Shown here: in pieces, positions 33,961 through 43,522 of the stretch | How the letters are laid out: each line of letters begins with the position of its first letter | How positions within the stretch are numbered: position 1 is the first letter of the stretch | Assembly: GCA_900074885.1 (NCBI GenBank) | Contig: FJUW01000006.1 | Coordinates: 508,978-552,499, forward strand | Direction of reading: 5' to 3' | Origin: Rhynchosporium graminicola | Taxonomy: Eukaryota > Ascomycota > Leotiomycetes > Helotiales > Ploettnerulaceae | DNA length: 43,522 nt | Position numbers and translations under genes: made by a program | The notes under the pieces: model-generated | The model's input: only the letters and a program-made list of their open reading frames with translations | Told to the model about the DNA's origin: nothing | The model's database searches: none

Positions 33961-34491
33961 CGAAACGAGTCGATTATATTACACTCGAAAGATAAATAGA
34001 ACTAAGTAATAGAATTATAGTATTATATACTAGATATAAGAAAGCAGAATATAAAGAGTATATATCGCCTCGCGACCCTAAATTAACTTAATATAGTTAT
34101 TACGCTTAACTAAATAAAATATGCGATATTCGAGTTATTAACTATATACTCTTAGCGCGGGACTAGGAATCCTTAGATTCTCAGATCGAGAAACTCGACG
34201 TAGAGGAGGAGGAGGCTATAGCTAAGATTCTTTATCTGAAGAAATATAAACGTTCTCTATACGAAAAGTAGTAAAAGATAATAATTACTAGTTTAAATTT
34301 AATAGCTAAGCTCGATACTCTTAAAGCTCTAGAGAAGGAAGAAAAAGAGAAATAGAAAAGAAAGGAAGCGCTCAAAGATACTAAGCTAGCGGGCACGGAA
34401 CTCTCTAGTTCTAACGTCCCTATCGACCCCTCGTTTAATCTAATAGTCGATTTTCCTTTCGACTTTATAGACTTACTCTAAGCAGATCTGA
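33961..34491 (+). pseudogene. C-terminal part of an unidentified repeat-encoded protein
   Basis: From about 34145 a plus frame reads as a coding tail: LGIPRFSDREVEDVEEEEAI-like text (first part altered), coiled-coil Lys/Glu repeats, then ELSSSNVPIDPSFN and VDFPFDFIDLL. I recall similar acidic tails in repeat-encoded fungal transposase-like proteins but cannot assign it. It ends where the short LTR element begins, so that element probably inserted in or next to it. Confidence 0.35.
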
Positions 34492-34659
34492 TGTAAGGGG
34501 CGAGCCCCAGGATTAAGCACCGGCGATACCTATGCTTACTAAGCCTAGCGGCACTCGTATATTTTCCTTCGGAGCTAGGCTAGAACCTGACTCTCTCTTA
34601 TATCGAACTTCTTAAATACTATACTTAACTATCTGCGTACGTATTACTTACCTATGATA
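34492..34659 (+). repeat. 5' LTR of copy B
   Basis: Starts TGTAAGGGGCGAGCC and ends GTGATA (RIP form of a CA end). It aligns end to end with 35775-35942; differences are nearly all transitions. Confidence 0.8.
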
Positions 34660-35774
34660 TTAAGTTCGATCAAATAACTAGCTCCTATAGCTTTTATATC
34701 GGAGTCCGAATAATTATAGTTAAGGAACGAAGTCTTTAATAAATTATTAATAATAGGATAATAAAAGGATAGGAGTAATAGAAGCCGAATCGATACTAAG
34801 GATACTTAGAGAAAGCTCTAGGAACGCGAGAAAAGACAAATATTCGATAGATTCCGCTATTCTTAAGCCGGAGTACGCCTAATTTATCTCTTAAACCTAT
34901 AAGATAAGAGTAGAAAAGTAGCTAAAAATTTTTTATAAGAGTAGAAAAGTAAGGAGTAGCTTAAAGTATAAACTACTCCCGAATAGATAAGGAAAGCAGC
35001 GATAATCGGTCGGTCGCTGCCTACGAATAAGCGGACGATAGAAGCTATTCAATAGCTTAAGTAAAATATATACTTAAAAGATATAAGAAGCGATTATCGC
35101 TAGCTAGTAGCTGCTTAGGAACGCGCGGATAATAAGAACTCTTTAACGATATCTAAGATAAAGGAAGGAGGTTCACCTTACCTAGAACAGGGAGGCAGTA
35201 GCTACTTAATAGTAGCTACTGTAAAGATATCGGAAGATAATAATATAAAGGGGGCCTTAACGAAAGACTACCCCGGGGGTAGATAGCTGCGTAAGCGCTA
35301 GCCTCCGGAAGCTTAAGGAAGGGCTCCGAGATATTAGAAGCGGAAGGAAACGCTAGACGTTAATAATAGGACTATAATAAGGAACTACTCTAGAGATAAC
35401 TATATATACGTAAGTCTCCGGGGGTTTAAGGAAGAGCTACGTAAAGTTAGAGATAGAAAGAAGTATACTCTACCTAAATAGGGAGGCGATAGTTACTAGA
35501 AGGCAGCCGCTATAAAGATAGCGTAAGACTATAAGGAGGAGGCTAAAGCTATATAGCGATAGCAGAACTACTTAAGTCTCGAGTGCGAGTCGATATTATC
35601 GGCTCGCTAGAGGAATAGATAGGAGAGCGACGATAACTAGCTAGAGCGCGAGCTATTATAGTTAAAGAAAAAGAATCGCAGATATAACAAGCCCCGACCG
35701 TATATAATAAGGCGGGATATAGGTCTTTAGAGGCGAACCCTGATATAAGATAAGCAGAGGGAGGAGGGGAGTAA

Positions 35775-35942
35775 TATAAGGGGCGAGCCCTAGGATTAAG
35801 TACCGGCGATACCTATACTTATTAAGCCTAGCGGCACCTGTATATTTTCCTTCGGAGCTAGGCTAGAACCTGACTCTCTCCTGTATCGAACTTCTTGAAT
35901 ACTACACTTGACTATCTGCGTACGCGTTACTCACCCGTGATA
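35775..35942 (+). repeat. 3' LTR of copy B
   Basis: Same 168-bp length as the 5' LTR. Starts TATAAGGGGCGAGCC, contains ATATTTTCCTTCGGAGCTAG, ends CCGTGATA. It is less depleted in C than the 5' LTR. Confidence 0.8.
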
Positions 35943-36889
35943 CCTCCCTACTTATTTATTCTTACTTATATACCGCCTCGAGTCTTATATTATTATATTA
36001 AATAAAAAGATTAAGATAGCCGGAGATAGCTTACTATAATATCTTATTACTAAGTTAGTTATTCGATAACTACTTATATATAGCCGAGATACTAGAGATC
36101 TCTCGGATAACTATAAATAAAAGTTTAATTTAGCTTATAAAAAATAATATAATAGAGGAGGTCTTCGCTAACGCTCCTTTAATAACTCCTTTAGTATAAA
36201 GGAATTATAAATAGATTTTAAAGAAGGTATAATAAATACTCCGGAACTTTAACCTCTATGTATTACCGCCGAAATAGCCCTAATATATCCCTTTTTAAGC
36301 TATTATAATAGCTTCTAACTAATAAACTAGAGACTCCTTCGGTTCTAGGGGAACTTAACATAACCCCTCTCGCTCTACCTCTGAACTTAATCTATTATAT
36401 CCTTTCTTACTCTAAATATCTCTTATACTAGAGAATATTAATACCTTATTAAGGAAGTACTAACTAAGAGAGAAAGGAAAATAAAAGCGAAATTCCCTAG
36501 GAGTATAATCGCTAAGTACTCTTATTACTATAGATAACTCGAACCTGATCTATTCCCTCTTATAATAATTAGTAGATTAGGAGGAAAAGAATAACTCTCT
36601 AGAAGATACTATAGATAGACTAATCTCTATATAAGATAGGTTCCTTTCAGGGGTCCCTCGCCTGTCTTCGACTCTCCTACTAGAACTAATATTATAATCT
36701 CTATATATTCTAGAGTTTAATAAGCTAATAAACTCTATTCTGATATATAGTACTAAGAGAGAGGATATTATTCCTAATAAACTATCTCCTTCTTCTGGTA
36801 CCGAATCAGTAGAGTTATACCCTAGGAAGTCTTATCTTACTAAGAAGATCCTGCTTCTAGATAATAAATCAGACCTTACCTTCCTTTAA
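35943..36889. other. RIP-degraded stretch, probably 5' part of the following retroelement
   Basis: TA-rich, no intact frame. Position just upstream of a gag-type sequence suggests leader and N-terminal gag, but no LTR is evident. Confidence 0.35.
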
Positions 36890-38160
36890 TAGAGAGTATC
36901 GATACGAGACCGGCTAGCTATAAATACTGATTACTACCTTACGGACTTCTCCCGGCGCGTTCTCGTATAGGGACTAGTTACTAGATTAGCTAAGGAGTAT
37001 CTTACGCTTTAGTATCTCGCTGACGAGTTTAAGACTAATAATAAAATAATCTTCTTATTAAAGGAGAACTTTCTTATTAGTTTAGAAGAAGATAACTATT
37101 ATAATACTTTCTACTGCTTAGAAATATAATAACTTAGCTATATACGCGAGACTTTCGCCGAGTTTCGTAGTCGATTTCAAAGCGCTACTATCTAAGGTAA
37201 AGTTGAAAAGAAGGAGTAGTTCTTCTATATATAAGATAAGATTATATTATCCTTACGCGCTTTAACTCTTATTATTAAACTAACGTAGAATAAGGATTAC
37301 GCTTCTATAGTTAGATCCTTACTTTCTTTTAATACTAAGTATCGCTATAACTTAGAACGTACTTATCCCGAGAAAGCTACTGCTTAAGTATAGTACCGTA
37401 AGCTTACTATTACTACTACGACCTCTACTAGTTCTACTCCTTACTAGTCCCTAAGCTTAGCCTCTCGATAAACTACTCCTGTACTATACGTATATACCTC
37501 TACCCTGATATAGGCTAGTACTCCCTCCGCGCTAAAACACCTTATTACCTCGACCGGAGAACCCTTTAGGTATTACGGTTATAGATAGCTCGGTTATATT
37601 AAGCTAGACTACTCTAACTCGCCTAAGGTTTAATTAATCGATGAATTTCCGAAAGAGGAAAGAGTAACTAAGGAAGTAGTAGAGGATATACCCTCCGAAT
37701 CTGAACTAATACTAGAGGGAAATAATAAGGCTTAGGTAAAAACTCCTTCCTAAGTCTACGTAAGTATAATCTCTCTAATCTTAACTTTAACTCCTTAATA
37801 GGAAGTAAGTAATTCATATACCTAACTATAGTTAGTATAAATAAGCTAGGAATCTCTATAAATAGCTTAATCGATACTAGAGCGAACGGTTATCTGTTTA
37901 TTAATCGTACTCTTACTAGACGATTATCAGAGGCCCTCGGTATTAAAATCGAGCTACTGCCTTATTCTATTCTAATATATAGTTTCTAATAGTCCGTCAG
38001 AACTTATATTACTTATTTCATATATTTATACTTTTCTATTAATAGTAAGTGTATTTATAACTACTCTTTTATTCTCCTCGATTTAGGATAATAAGATATA
38101 ATTATTAGTATTAAATAGATATAATAATTTCAAGTTAAGCTAGATACGCTCTACTATAAG
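36890..38160 (+). pseudogene. Retroelement gag-protease fragment, RIP-broken
   Basis: A plus frame shows a capsid-like segment with TFAEFRSRFQSA and YRYNLERTYPEKA (about 37150-37390), then a zinc-knuckle remnant PFRYYGYR-LGYIKLDYSNS (about 37561-37620) in which the knuckle cysteines have become tyrosines, as C-to-T change would do. An aspartic-protease segment SLIDTRANGYLFINR (about 37860-37910) follows, the usual DTGA with Gly changed to Arg. No RT follows; the sequence stops at an LTR-like element. Type Gypsy is likely from the gag-knuckle-protease order. Confidence 0.65.
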
Positions 38161-38165
38161 CTACT

Positions 38166-38276
38166 TGTTGGTCCATAGTCACGTGTTAGTCGAGTATCTG
38201 CGCCGGGGTTTAGCCGGCCAGATATATCTCCCTTACGGAGTCTCGACTACCTAGGAAAGACAGCTACGATACAACA
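38166..38276. repeat. Short TGTTG...CAACA element, possible small or solo LTR
   Basis: Bounded by TGTTGG and ACAACA, inverted 5-bp termini as in many Copia LTRs. It is C/G-richer than its surroundings (GCGCCGGGG and GCCGGCC are retained). No target duplication and no second copy were seen. Confidence 0.35.
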
Positions 38277-38889
38277 GATAATACTACTACTATTATTACT
38301 ATACTTTAGCTCACACAGACTACTTAATTATACGTACTACGATAGAGTAATACTAATATTAATTAATAGACGCATAGATTATTTCACTCTTTGAAAGTAG
38401 TTAAATTCTAAGAATTTCGACTACTGAAAAGAGCGCGCTAGTAATCTTGAAGAGTAGAGATATCTACTATAGCAATAGCTTAAGTACTAGAGAAGATACG
38501 GTCTCCTCTTTACTATTTGACTTGAATTACTAAGATAATTTGCCTGGATTCTACTTACGATACGGTTAAAGGATTCGAATTCTAGTATATTATACTACTA
38601 TTACCTTCTACGTACTTGCCTTCTACGTACTTACCTTCTACGTACTTCGATTACTACCGTAACCCGACTTCAAAGAACGCGCTTTTGAGTTGCGCCGAAA
38701 ACTCGAAGTCAAAGAAACGCGCCACGCTAGCGCTTCCCCTATAACACTTAAGAATAACTCTATAACTACTATTCTAAATAACCTCGGAATAGCACTAAAA
38801 CACTTATACGAATCAGACCTTCAATATCGTAAGAGATAATAATACCCCTGAGGTTAGTGCTTTTAATACACTTGCGAAATCATAAGAGC
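38277..38889. other. RIP-degraded spacer with a 15-bp tandem repeat
   Basis: TA-rich DNA without a recognisable domain. It may hold the leader of the Copia element to its right. The tandem repeat is listed separately. Confidence 0.4.
38603..38647. repeat. 15-bp unit repeated three times
   Basis: Units ACCTTCTACGTACTT, GCCTTCTACGTACTT and ACCTTCTACGTACTT lie head to tail, differing only at the first base. Confidence 0.9.
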
Positions 38890-38939
38890 CCTCCGGTAAG
38901 GACCCACTAGAACCGGAGACTATACGGAAACAGGGAGAA

Positions 38940-40560
38940 GGTCTTATCAGATAAATTAAGAGCTCTGACTATATAGATAGACCCCTATACTCCTTATTTT
39001 AAGGAGATCTACGAAGGTTAGATAGTAGACTCTTTTAAGTCTATTAAGAAATCGTTAAATAATAACCTTATATTTACCCTACGTAATAAAGGCGTATTTA
39101 TTGAAGAAGGCGACGAACCTGCGCAGGAGCTATATAAGCTTCTATATACTTCATAGAATACTATACGTAGTAGCTGGACCTTAAAGGAGCTAGAGAGTAT
39201 AGTAGGAGAGAAGATACTCTCTGAATAGCTATAGTATATAGTATTAAACCTACTTATACTAGAGAAGATATCTGCGTAGTAATAGCGAGATAAGAGAGAG
39301 AAGGAGATGATAAACGATATAACTACTTAATAAGACGAATTAGAGTATAAGAGATTAAAGAAGGAGTTCTATAGACTATAATAAAGACGCTATACTATAC
39401 TCGGCTTACCTCCTATTAGCGAATTCGACTTTAATAAAGAACACTATGAACTTTCATAATACGACTGAGATTCTACTAAAGGAGTATAGTAATATAAAGA
39501 GACCTCCTCTAACTAGAATAGAGAAGAGTAGCGATACTATAGAAAGCGTATACCGAAGAATACAGGGAGTAGAGGAGAAGGAGCTAGAGGAGAAGAAAGC
39601 TACTAAGGAGGAGAAGGCTACTAAGGAGCTAGAGAAGAAGAGGAAGAGCATTATAATATAGTACGAAAGGAGAAGAAGAAGTCGTATAGAAAGGAGATCG
39701 CTAGCTTCTCTCGTATATTTCCAGAAGAGATGAAATTCAAGGGAGACGGAGATAGCTTTAGTAGTAAGGTCAGAATATTCTATAACGCCTACTTAAGAGC
39801 CGAGATTCCACCGGAGGAGTATAATAAGGCGTTTCTATTAATACTAAAAGGCGCTACTCTCTAATACTACTATTATAGTCTAAATAGTATCCCTGGAACC
39901 TCTTTAATTATCAGATTCGATACTATACTAAAGAATATAATAGATTAGTTTGAAAGTAAGAAGTTTAGTAGATCTTCCCTAACTATATAGAATCTTCTTA
40001 CTCTTAAATCGATTAAGGAAAAGAACCCTGGAAAGATAACTTCAGAGTACTTTAATATACTCTCTACGCAGATTAAAGAGCTATATTATAGTATACCCTT
40101 TGAATTACGCTATAAGAAGTTCGTTATAAATAAGATTATTACTACTTACTAAAGCTCGGAAGCTTACTAAATTACTCTAGCTTAACTTATAACTTCTACT
40201 GAAAAGACGATTACTTCTATCAGAACCTCTATCGTTAACTACGAGCACGCATACCCTATAACTAGTACTACTTTCTATACTAATCGAAAATTCCGAAGCG
40301 ATTCTGATAAAGGATAAGTATATAGAGAGAAGAGAGATAATAAAAGGCGATTCAGAATATAAGGAGAGAAGAAGATAAATACGCTAGATAAGGAAGGTAA
40401 CGCTAAGAAGTGCTAGGTATATAATACTACAGATTATATATCCTTCGACTATATAGTAGAAGAAAGAGAGAAAGCTAAGGAGAAGTTTAAGACGAAGAAC
40501 TCTTCTAAGTTTAAAAGCAACTTTAGAAGAGTCTTTAAGAAAGTATATAGATAATACGTC
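38940..40560 (+). pseudogene. Copia gag, broken
   Basis: A Lys/Glu-rich coiled N-terminal part (39446-39661 stays open) precedes FKGDGDSFSSKVRIFYNAYL (about 39733), a UBN2-like gag core with ITSEYFNILSTQIKELYY, and a zinc-knuckle remnant KKC-VYNTTDYISFDY (about 40406-40450) with cysteine and histidine positions altered to tyrosine. Confidence 0.7.
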
Positions 40561-40809
40561 GTAGAGTACGAAGGCATAGAAAATAAGTATATAGCTACTG
40601 CCTTTACCTCATGCGAAGCCGGGAGCGATATAGACTACGATTCCGACGACGAAAAGCCGGAAGCTCTATTTATAACTTCCATAGGACCTGTCTTAGTAGA
40701 AGCCGTATAGCTAATAACAGAAACCCTAGTAAATACGGCTTTTAAGCACCTAATAGACACTGCCGAAGAAGCTACGGAAGAGGACCGGACCGTAGAGACG
40801 ATAATAAGC

Positions 40810-43110
40810 AGCCCTCGATATAATTCGTTAGTTTTCTATAGAATTATAATTAATACTAGAGTAGTAAAGGTATCTACAGTAGGTAAAGGTTAATACGAAG
40901 CCTATAAGGCTCTATATAAGGCTGAACTCTTGCCTTCCCGTGGAATAAATATCAAATTCGGTATTAGAAAAGCTACTTCTATTAGTATGATAATTATACC
41001 TTCTTTAATTAGAAAGATCTAATTTAAGGTTATAGCTATAGATACCCTGTTTCTACTCTATTTAGACGATATAGATAAGCTTAGGGTTATATTAGATAAT
41101 CTTCGTAACGTACTTATCACGCTATAGGGAGATATACTAGTAGTACGGAGATTCGGCTACCTCTTCTTACTTTAGAAGGAGTCACTTAAGACATATATTA
41201 TAGAGTGTTTCTAGTTAAATACGAGAGTACTTATAAAGACAGATTTACGTCGACTTTACTACCGATTCGGATACCCTTTAGTAAGAAAGTTAGAAGATTT
41301 ACTGCAACAGGCCGGTCACGAGTATAACTCAGGGGTACTAAAGGAGCTTACTAAGCTCTATAAGCACTACTAGCTATACGGAAGATCACTAAGCAGATTT
41401 AAGTTCAAGCTCTACGATACTAATAATATATACTTCAATTACAAAGTCGTAATCGATATTATATAACTAGATAGTCGATAAGTCTTATATATAGTCGATT
41501 AAGATACTACTTTCTAGAACAGAGGTTTTCTTACTAATATATCTATAGAGCACGTATAGAACTGATTTAAGTAGGTATAGATAGATACCTACCTTAAACC
41601 GCTTGATTTTATTATTATAGATATAAGTACGTAATTTAAGTCAAAAGAATTCGTATAGAGTGCTAAGATAGAGGGTTCTATAGTTAAAGTTGTACCTGTA
41701 GAGGCTCACTACTCTATTAGTAAGGTAGAGAGATACTATAGCCCTCTGCAGAGAGCTTATACGATAATTCGGAAGGAATTGCCGTACCTTAGTCAAGATA
41801 TAGTACTATAGATAGTATTCCATGTAATTAACTGTATTTCTGGACTTAGTAGAATTATACCTATTTTACTAGTATTTAGAGTATACCTTAGAATAGTAGA
41901 GATAGACGCCCTTTTACTATTAGTCTCCTAGCGAGCTACTGCACTTTATAAGGCTATAGAAGAGATTCGTAAGCTATAGAGTCGCTAGTAAGTTAATAAC
42001 GCCCTGAATACTCGGAATAGACCGAGTTCTATAGTAGTAAGAGACTTTCTATTGAACTCTCTAGTACTAGTTTAGAGAGAGAAAGGCTTCTAGGATAGAC
42101 CTTAGCTACTTATCTCTATAGACAGAGAGAACTGCATAGTAGAAATCGATAGTGGACTAACGACCTTTCACTTTACGTCGATTAAACTATAGTACGAAGA
42201 AGAAATCGATTCTGACGAACCAGAGGGTATTTTACCTGAAATTATACTCTTACTATTACTTAGTACTACTAAGTTAAATCGACCTATACTAGTACTAAAG
42301 AAGTAACCTTATCGAGATCGACGAAAGCTAATTCGATTCAGAGATAATAACGAATTATTCATTAGTTTTCCAGTAGTAGAACCTTAATACGCTGCGTTAA
42401 GACGTAAGGAGATTAACGGTCTAATCGCTATAGGGATCTTTAAATTAGTCTATAAAGACGAATTACTAGCCGGAGCTAGGGTTTTTAACGCTAAATTCAT
42501 CGACTAGACTAAATTTGAAGGTACACAGAAAGCTTATAAGAAGTCTAGACTAGTTATATAGGCATATAACGACTCTAGAAAGAACTAAGTACTTACTATA
42601 TTACCGACTATTCAACGAGTTAGCTAACGACTACTACTAGTGTACGCAGTTATACACCCTAAGTTTAAGGTATATAGCCGTGATATTACATAAGCTTATA
42701 CTCAGTCTATATTATACCTAATACGTGACTTCTTCGTACGCCCTCTAAAGGAGATTTTGACTTAGCTATATTAGTTTTTACAGTACGTCGGGCCTATATA
42801 TAGTATACTAGAGTCAGCGAACTATTAGTTCGGTATATACTATAGATATAAGGTTAAGAAACTCCATATAGTACTTTCGACGTTCGATATATACCTACTA
42901 TCTGTTTCAGGTAATAAAGCTAGTATAGGAGCTCTTAGTCTTCAGATTAACGATACTTTCTCCGTTAGTAATAAGACTTTTATAGACGCAGAAGAAAGAG
43001 AGCTATAGAAAGCTAGGTTTAAGTCGAACGAGAGAGAGTAATTAACTACTTTATATCTAATTAACTTTAATAGAGGTTATATTACCTTGGAAACTAATAG
43101 CTCTATTCGA
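40810..43110 (+). pseudogene. Copia protease-integrase-RT, broken
   Basis: A protease-like IIINTRVVKVSTVGKG lies near 40845. The GAG-pre-integrase region has YRFGYPLVRKLEDLLQQAGHE (about 41255-41320). Integrase core text includes FIIIDISTQFKSKEFV (about 41600) and RYYSPLQRAY (about 41730). The RT region shows LRRKEINGLIAIGIFKLV (about 42390), FNAKFID, SRLVI-AYND, LPTIQRVS-RLLL and SRDIT-AYTQS (about 42600-42710), the characteristic Copia RT order. Many stops. Confidence 0.78.
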
Positions 43111-43159
43111 CTATCTTAACAATCGTACGATAAGACGCTAAGAATAATTAAGAATTTTG

Positions 43160-43340
43160 GATTTGTAACCAGTACCTTGGTCAGTTCTGCCTGCACTAGC
43201 ATACATACCCTGTACCTTATCAGTACATGGTTTTAGTACCTGGTTCAGTACCCTGCATATGTACCTTGTTATACCTGGCACCTATACCCTATACCTTATC
43301 ACTAGCCTGTACCCTGCATACTCTATTAGAGTTACTATGA
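43160..43340. repeat. Imperfect GTACC/CCTG-rich repeats, not RIP-like
   Basis: Variants of GTACCTTG, ACCCTGTACC and ACCTTATCAGTAC recur about every 15-25 bases. CpA and TpG are frequent here, unlike the surrounding DNA. This may be a minisatellite-like array or the end of another element. Confidence 0.55.
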
Positions 43341-43522
43341 AGGTTCTCGATAGAGTTCTACTACTCTCTATTACGTATATCGTACTTCTAGAGGTTTCTA
43401 CTGACGTACTACTGACGTAGTATGATTCTATAGTATACGTGTCTTCTTCTATGGAGTTCTGTATTACGTAGTATAGAATATTCTAGAGAGCTCACATAGC
43501 TATATAAGTAGCTAGAATCTCT

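Larger units (their letters stand above)
34492..35942 (+). mobile_element. Short LTR element without recognisable pol, copy B (complete)
   Basis: 1451 bp: two 168-bp direct LTRs around a 1115-bp interior. A purine tract (GAGGGAGGAGGGGAGTAA) precedes the 3' LTR. The interior matches copy A (5025-6000) in inverse orientation. It has no RT, integrase or protease motif but holds a continuous protein-like frame of about 300 codons rich in Lys/Arg/Gln and broken mainly by TAG/TAA. Two similar blocks, each with an E/QGG-S-Y motif followed by ATVKI or AAIKI, sit inside that frame. No target duplication was found (flanks CTGA and CCTC). Confidence 0.75.
38890..43150 (+). mobile_element. Ty1/Copia retrotransposon, RIP-degraded
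   Basis: Plus-strand order gag, zinc knuckle, protease, integrase, reverse transcriptase identifies Copia (integrase before RT). All frames are interrupted by TAG/TAA. Flanking LTRs were not identified with confidence, and the RNase H end is missing or beyond the non-degraded repeats near 43160-43340. Confidence 0.8.

Noticed and set aside
38603..38647. Three 15-bp direct repeats considered as a CRISPR array
   Set aside because: Units are contiguous without spacers and the genome is eukaryotic.
38944..38952. Fourth ATCWGATAA match
   Set aside because: Lies in RIP-degraded transposon DNA with no functional gene nearby; treated as background.
39446..39661. Open 71-codon frames on both strands
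   Set aside because: Low-complexity Lys/Glu-rich part of the Copia gag and its antisense; not a separate gene.

Overview
The window looks like nuclear DNA of a filamentous ascomycete (Pezizomycotina) with repeat-induced point mutation (RIP). The evidence is short spliceosomal introns (49-95 bp, GTAAGT-type donors), an intron-containing nuclear tRNA gene, fungal siderophore genes, and two long flanks of TA-rich DNA in which CpA/TpG are scarce and retroelement reading frames are broken mainly by TAG/TAA in place of CAG/CAA. I cannot name the species.

Layout. 1-7368 is a RIP-degraded transposon block: the 3' part of a Ty3/Gypsy chromovirus (1-4021), an unassigned stretch, an inverted copy of a short LTR element without recognisable pol (5025-6184), and a Tc1/mariner element (6185-7368, TA on both sides) set exactly at the LTR end. 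About 7369-28430 is a gene-bearing island of ordinary composition. About 28430-43522 is a second degraded block: unidentified gag-like coding sequence, the integrase/chromodomain of another Gypsy on the minus strand, a probable solo LTR, a piggyBac-like element, a complete copy of the short LTR element, a gag-protease fragment, and a Ty1/Copia element running to the window edge.

The island carries an apparently intact L-ornithine N5-monooxygenase (sidA type, minus), an apparently intact acyl-CoA ligase resembling SidI with an N-terminal PTS2 peroxisomal signal (minus), and an intact AIF/AMID-like FAD oxidoreductase (plus) divergent from the ligase. It also holds a tRNA-Val(AAC), a truncated NRPS condensation-domain fragment, a decayed sulfite-oxidase-like pseudogene and a Harbinger-type transposase remnant. 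Hydroxylation of ornithine and CoA activation of an acyl group (mevalonate in the family model) are two steps of fusarinine/TAFC-type siderophore synthesis. The acyltransferase and a complete NRPS are not in the window, so this is either the edge of a larger cluster or a reduced one. Three perfect copies of the ATCWGATAA motif (bound by the iron regulator SreA in Aspergillus) lie upstream of sidA and in the ligase/oxidoreductase divergent promoter, which fits iron control. Exon structures were derived by hand from splice signals and family motifs.
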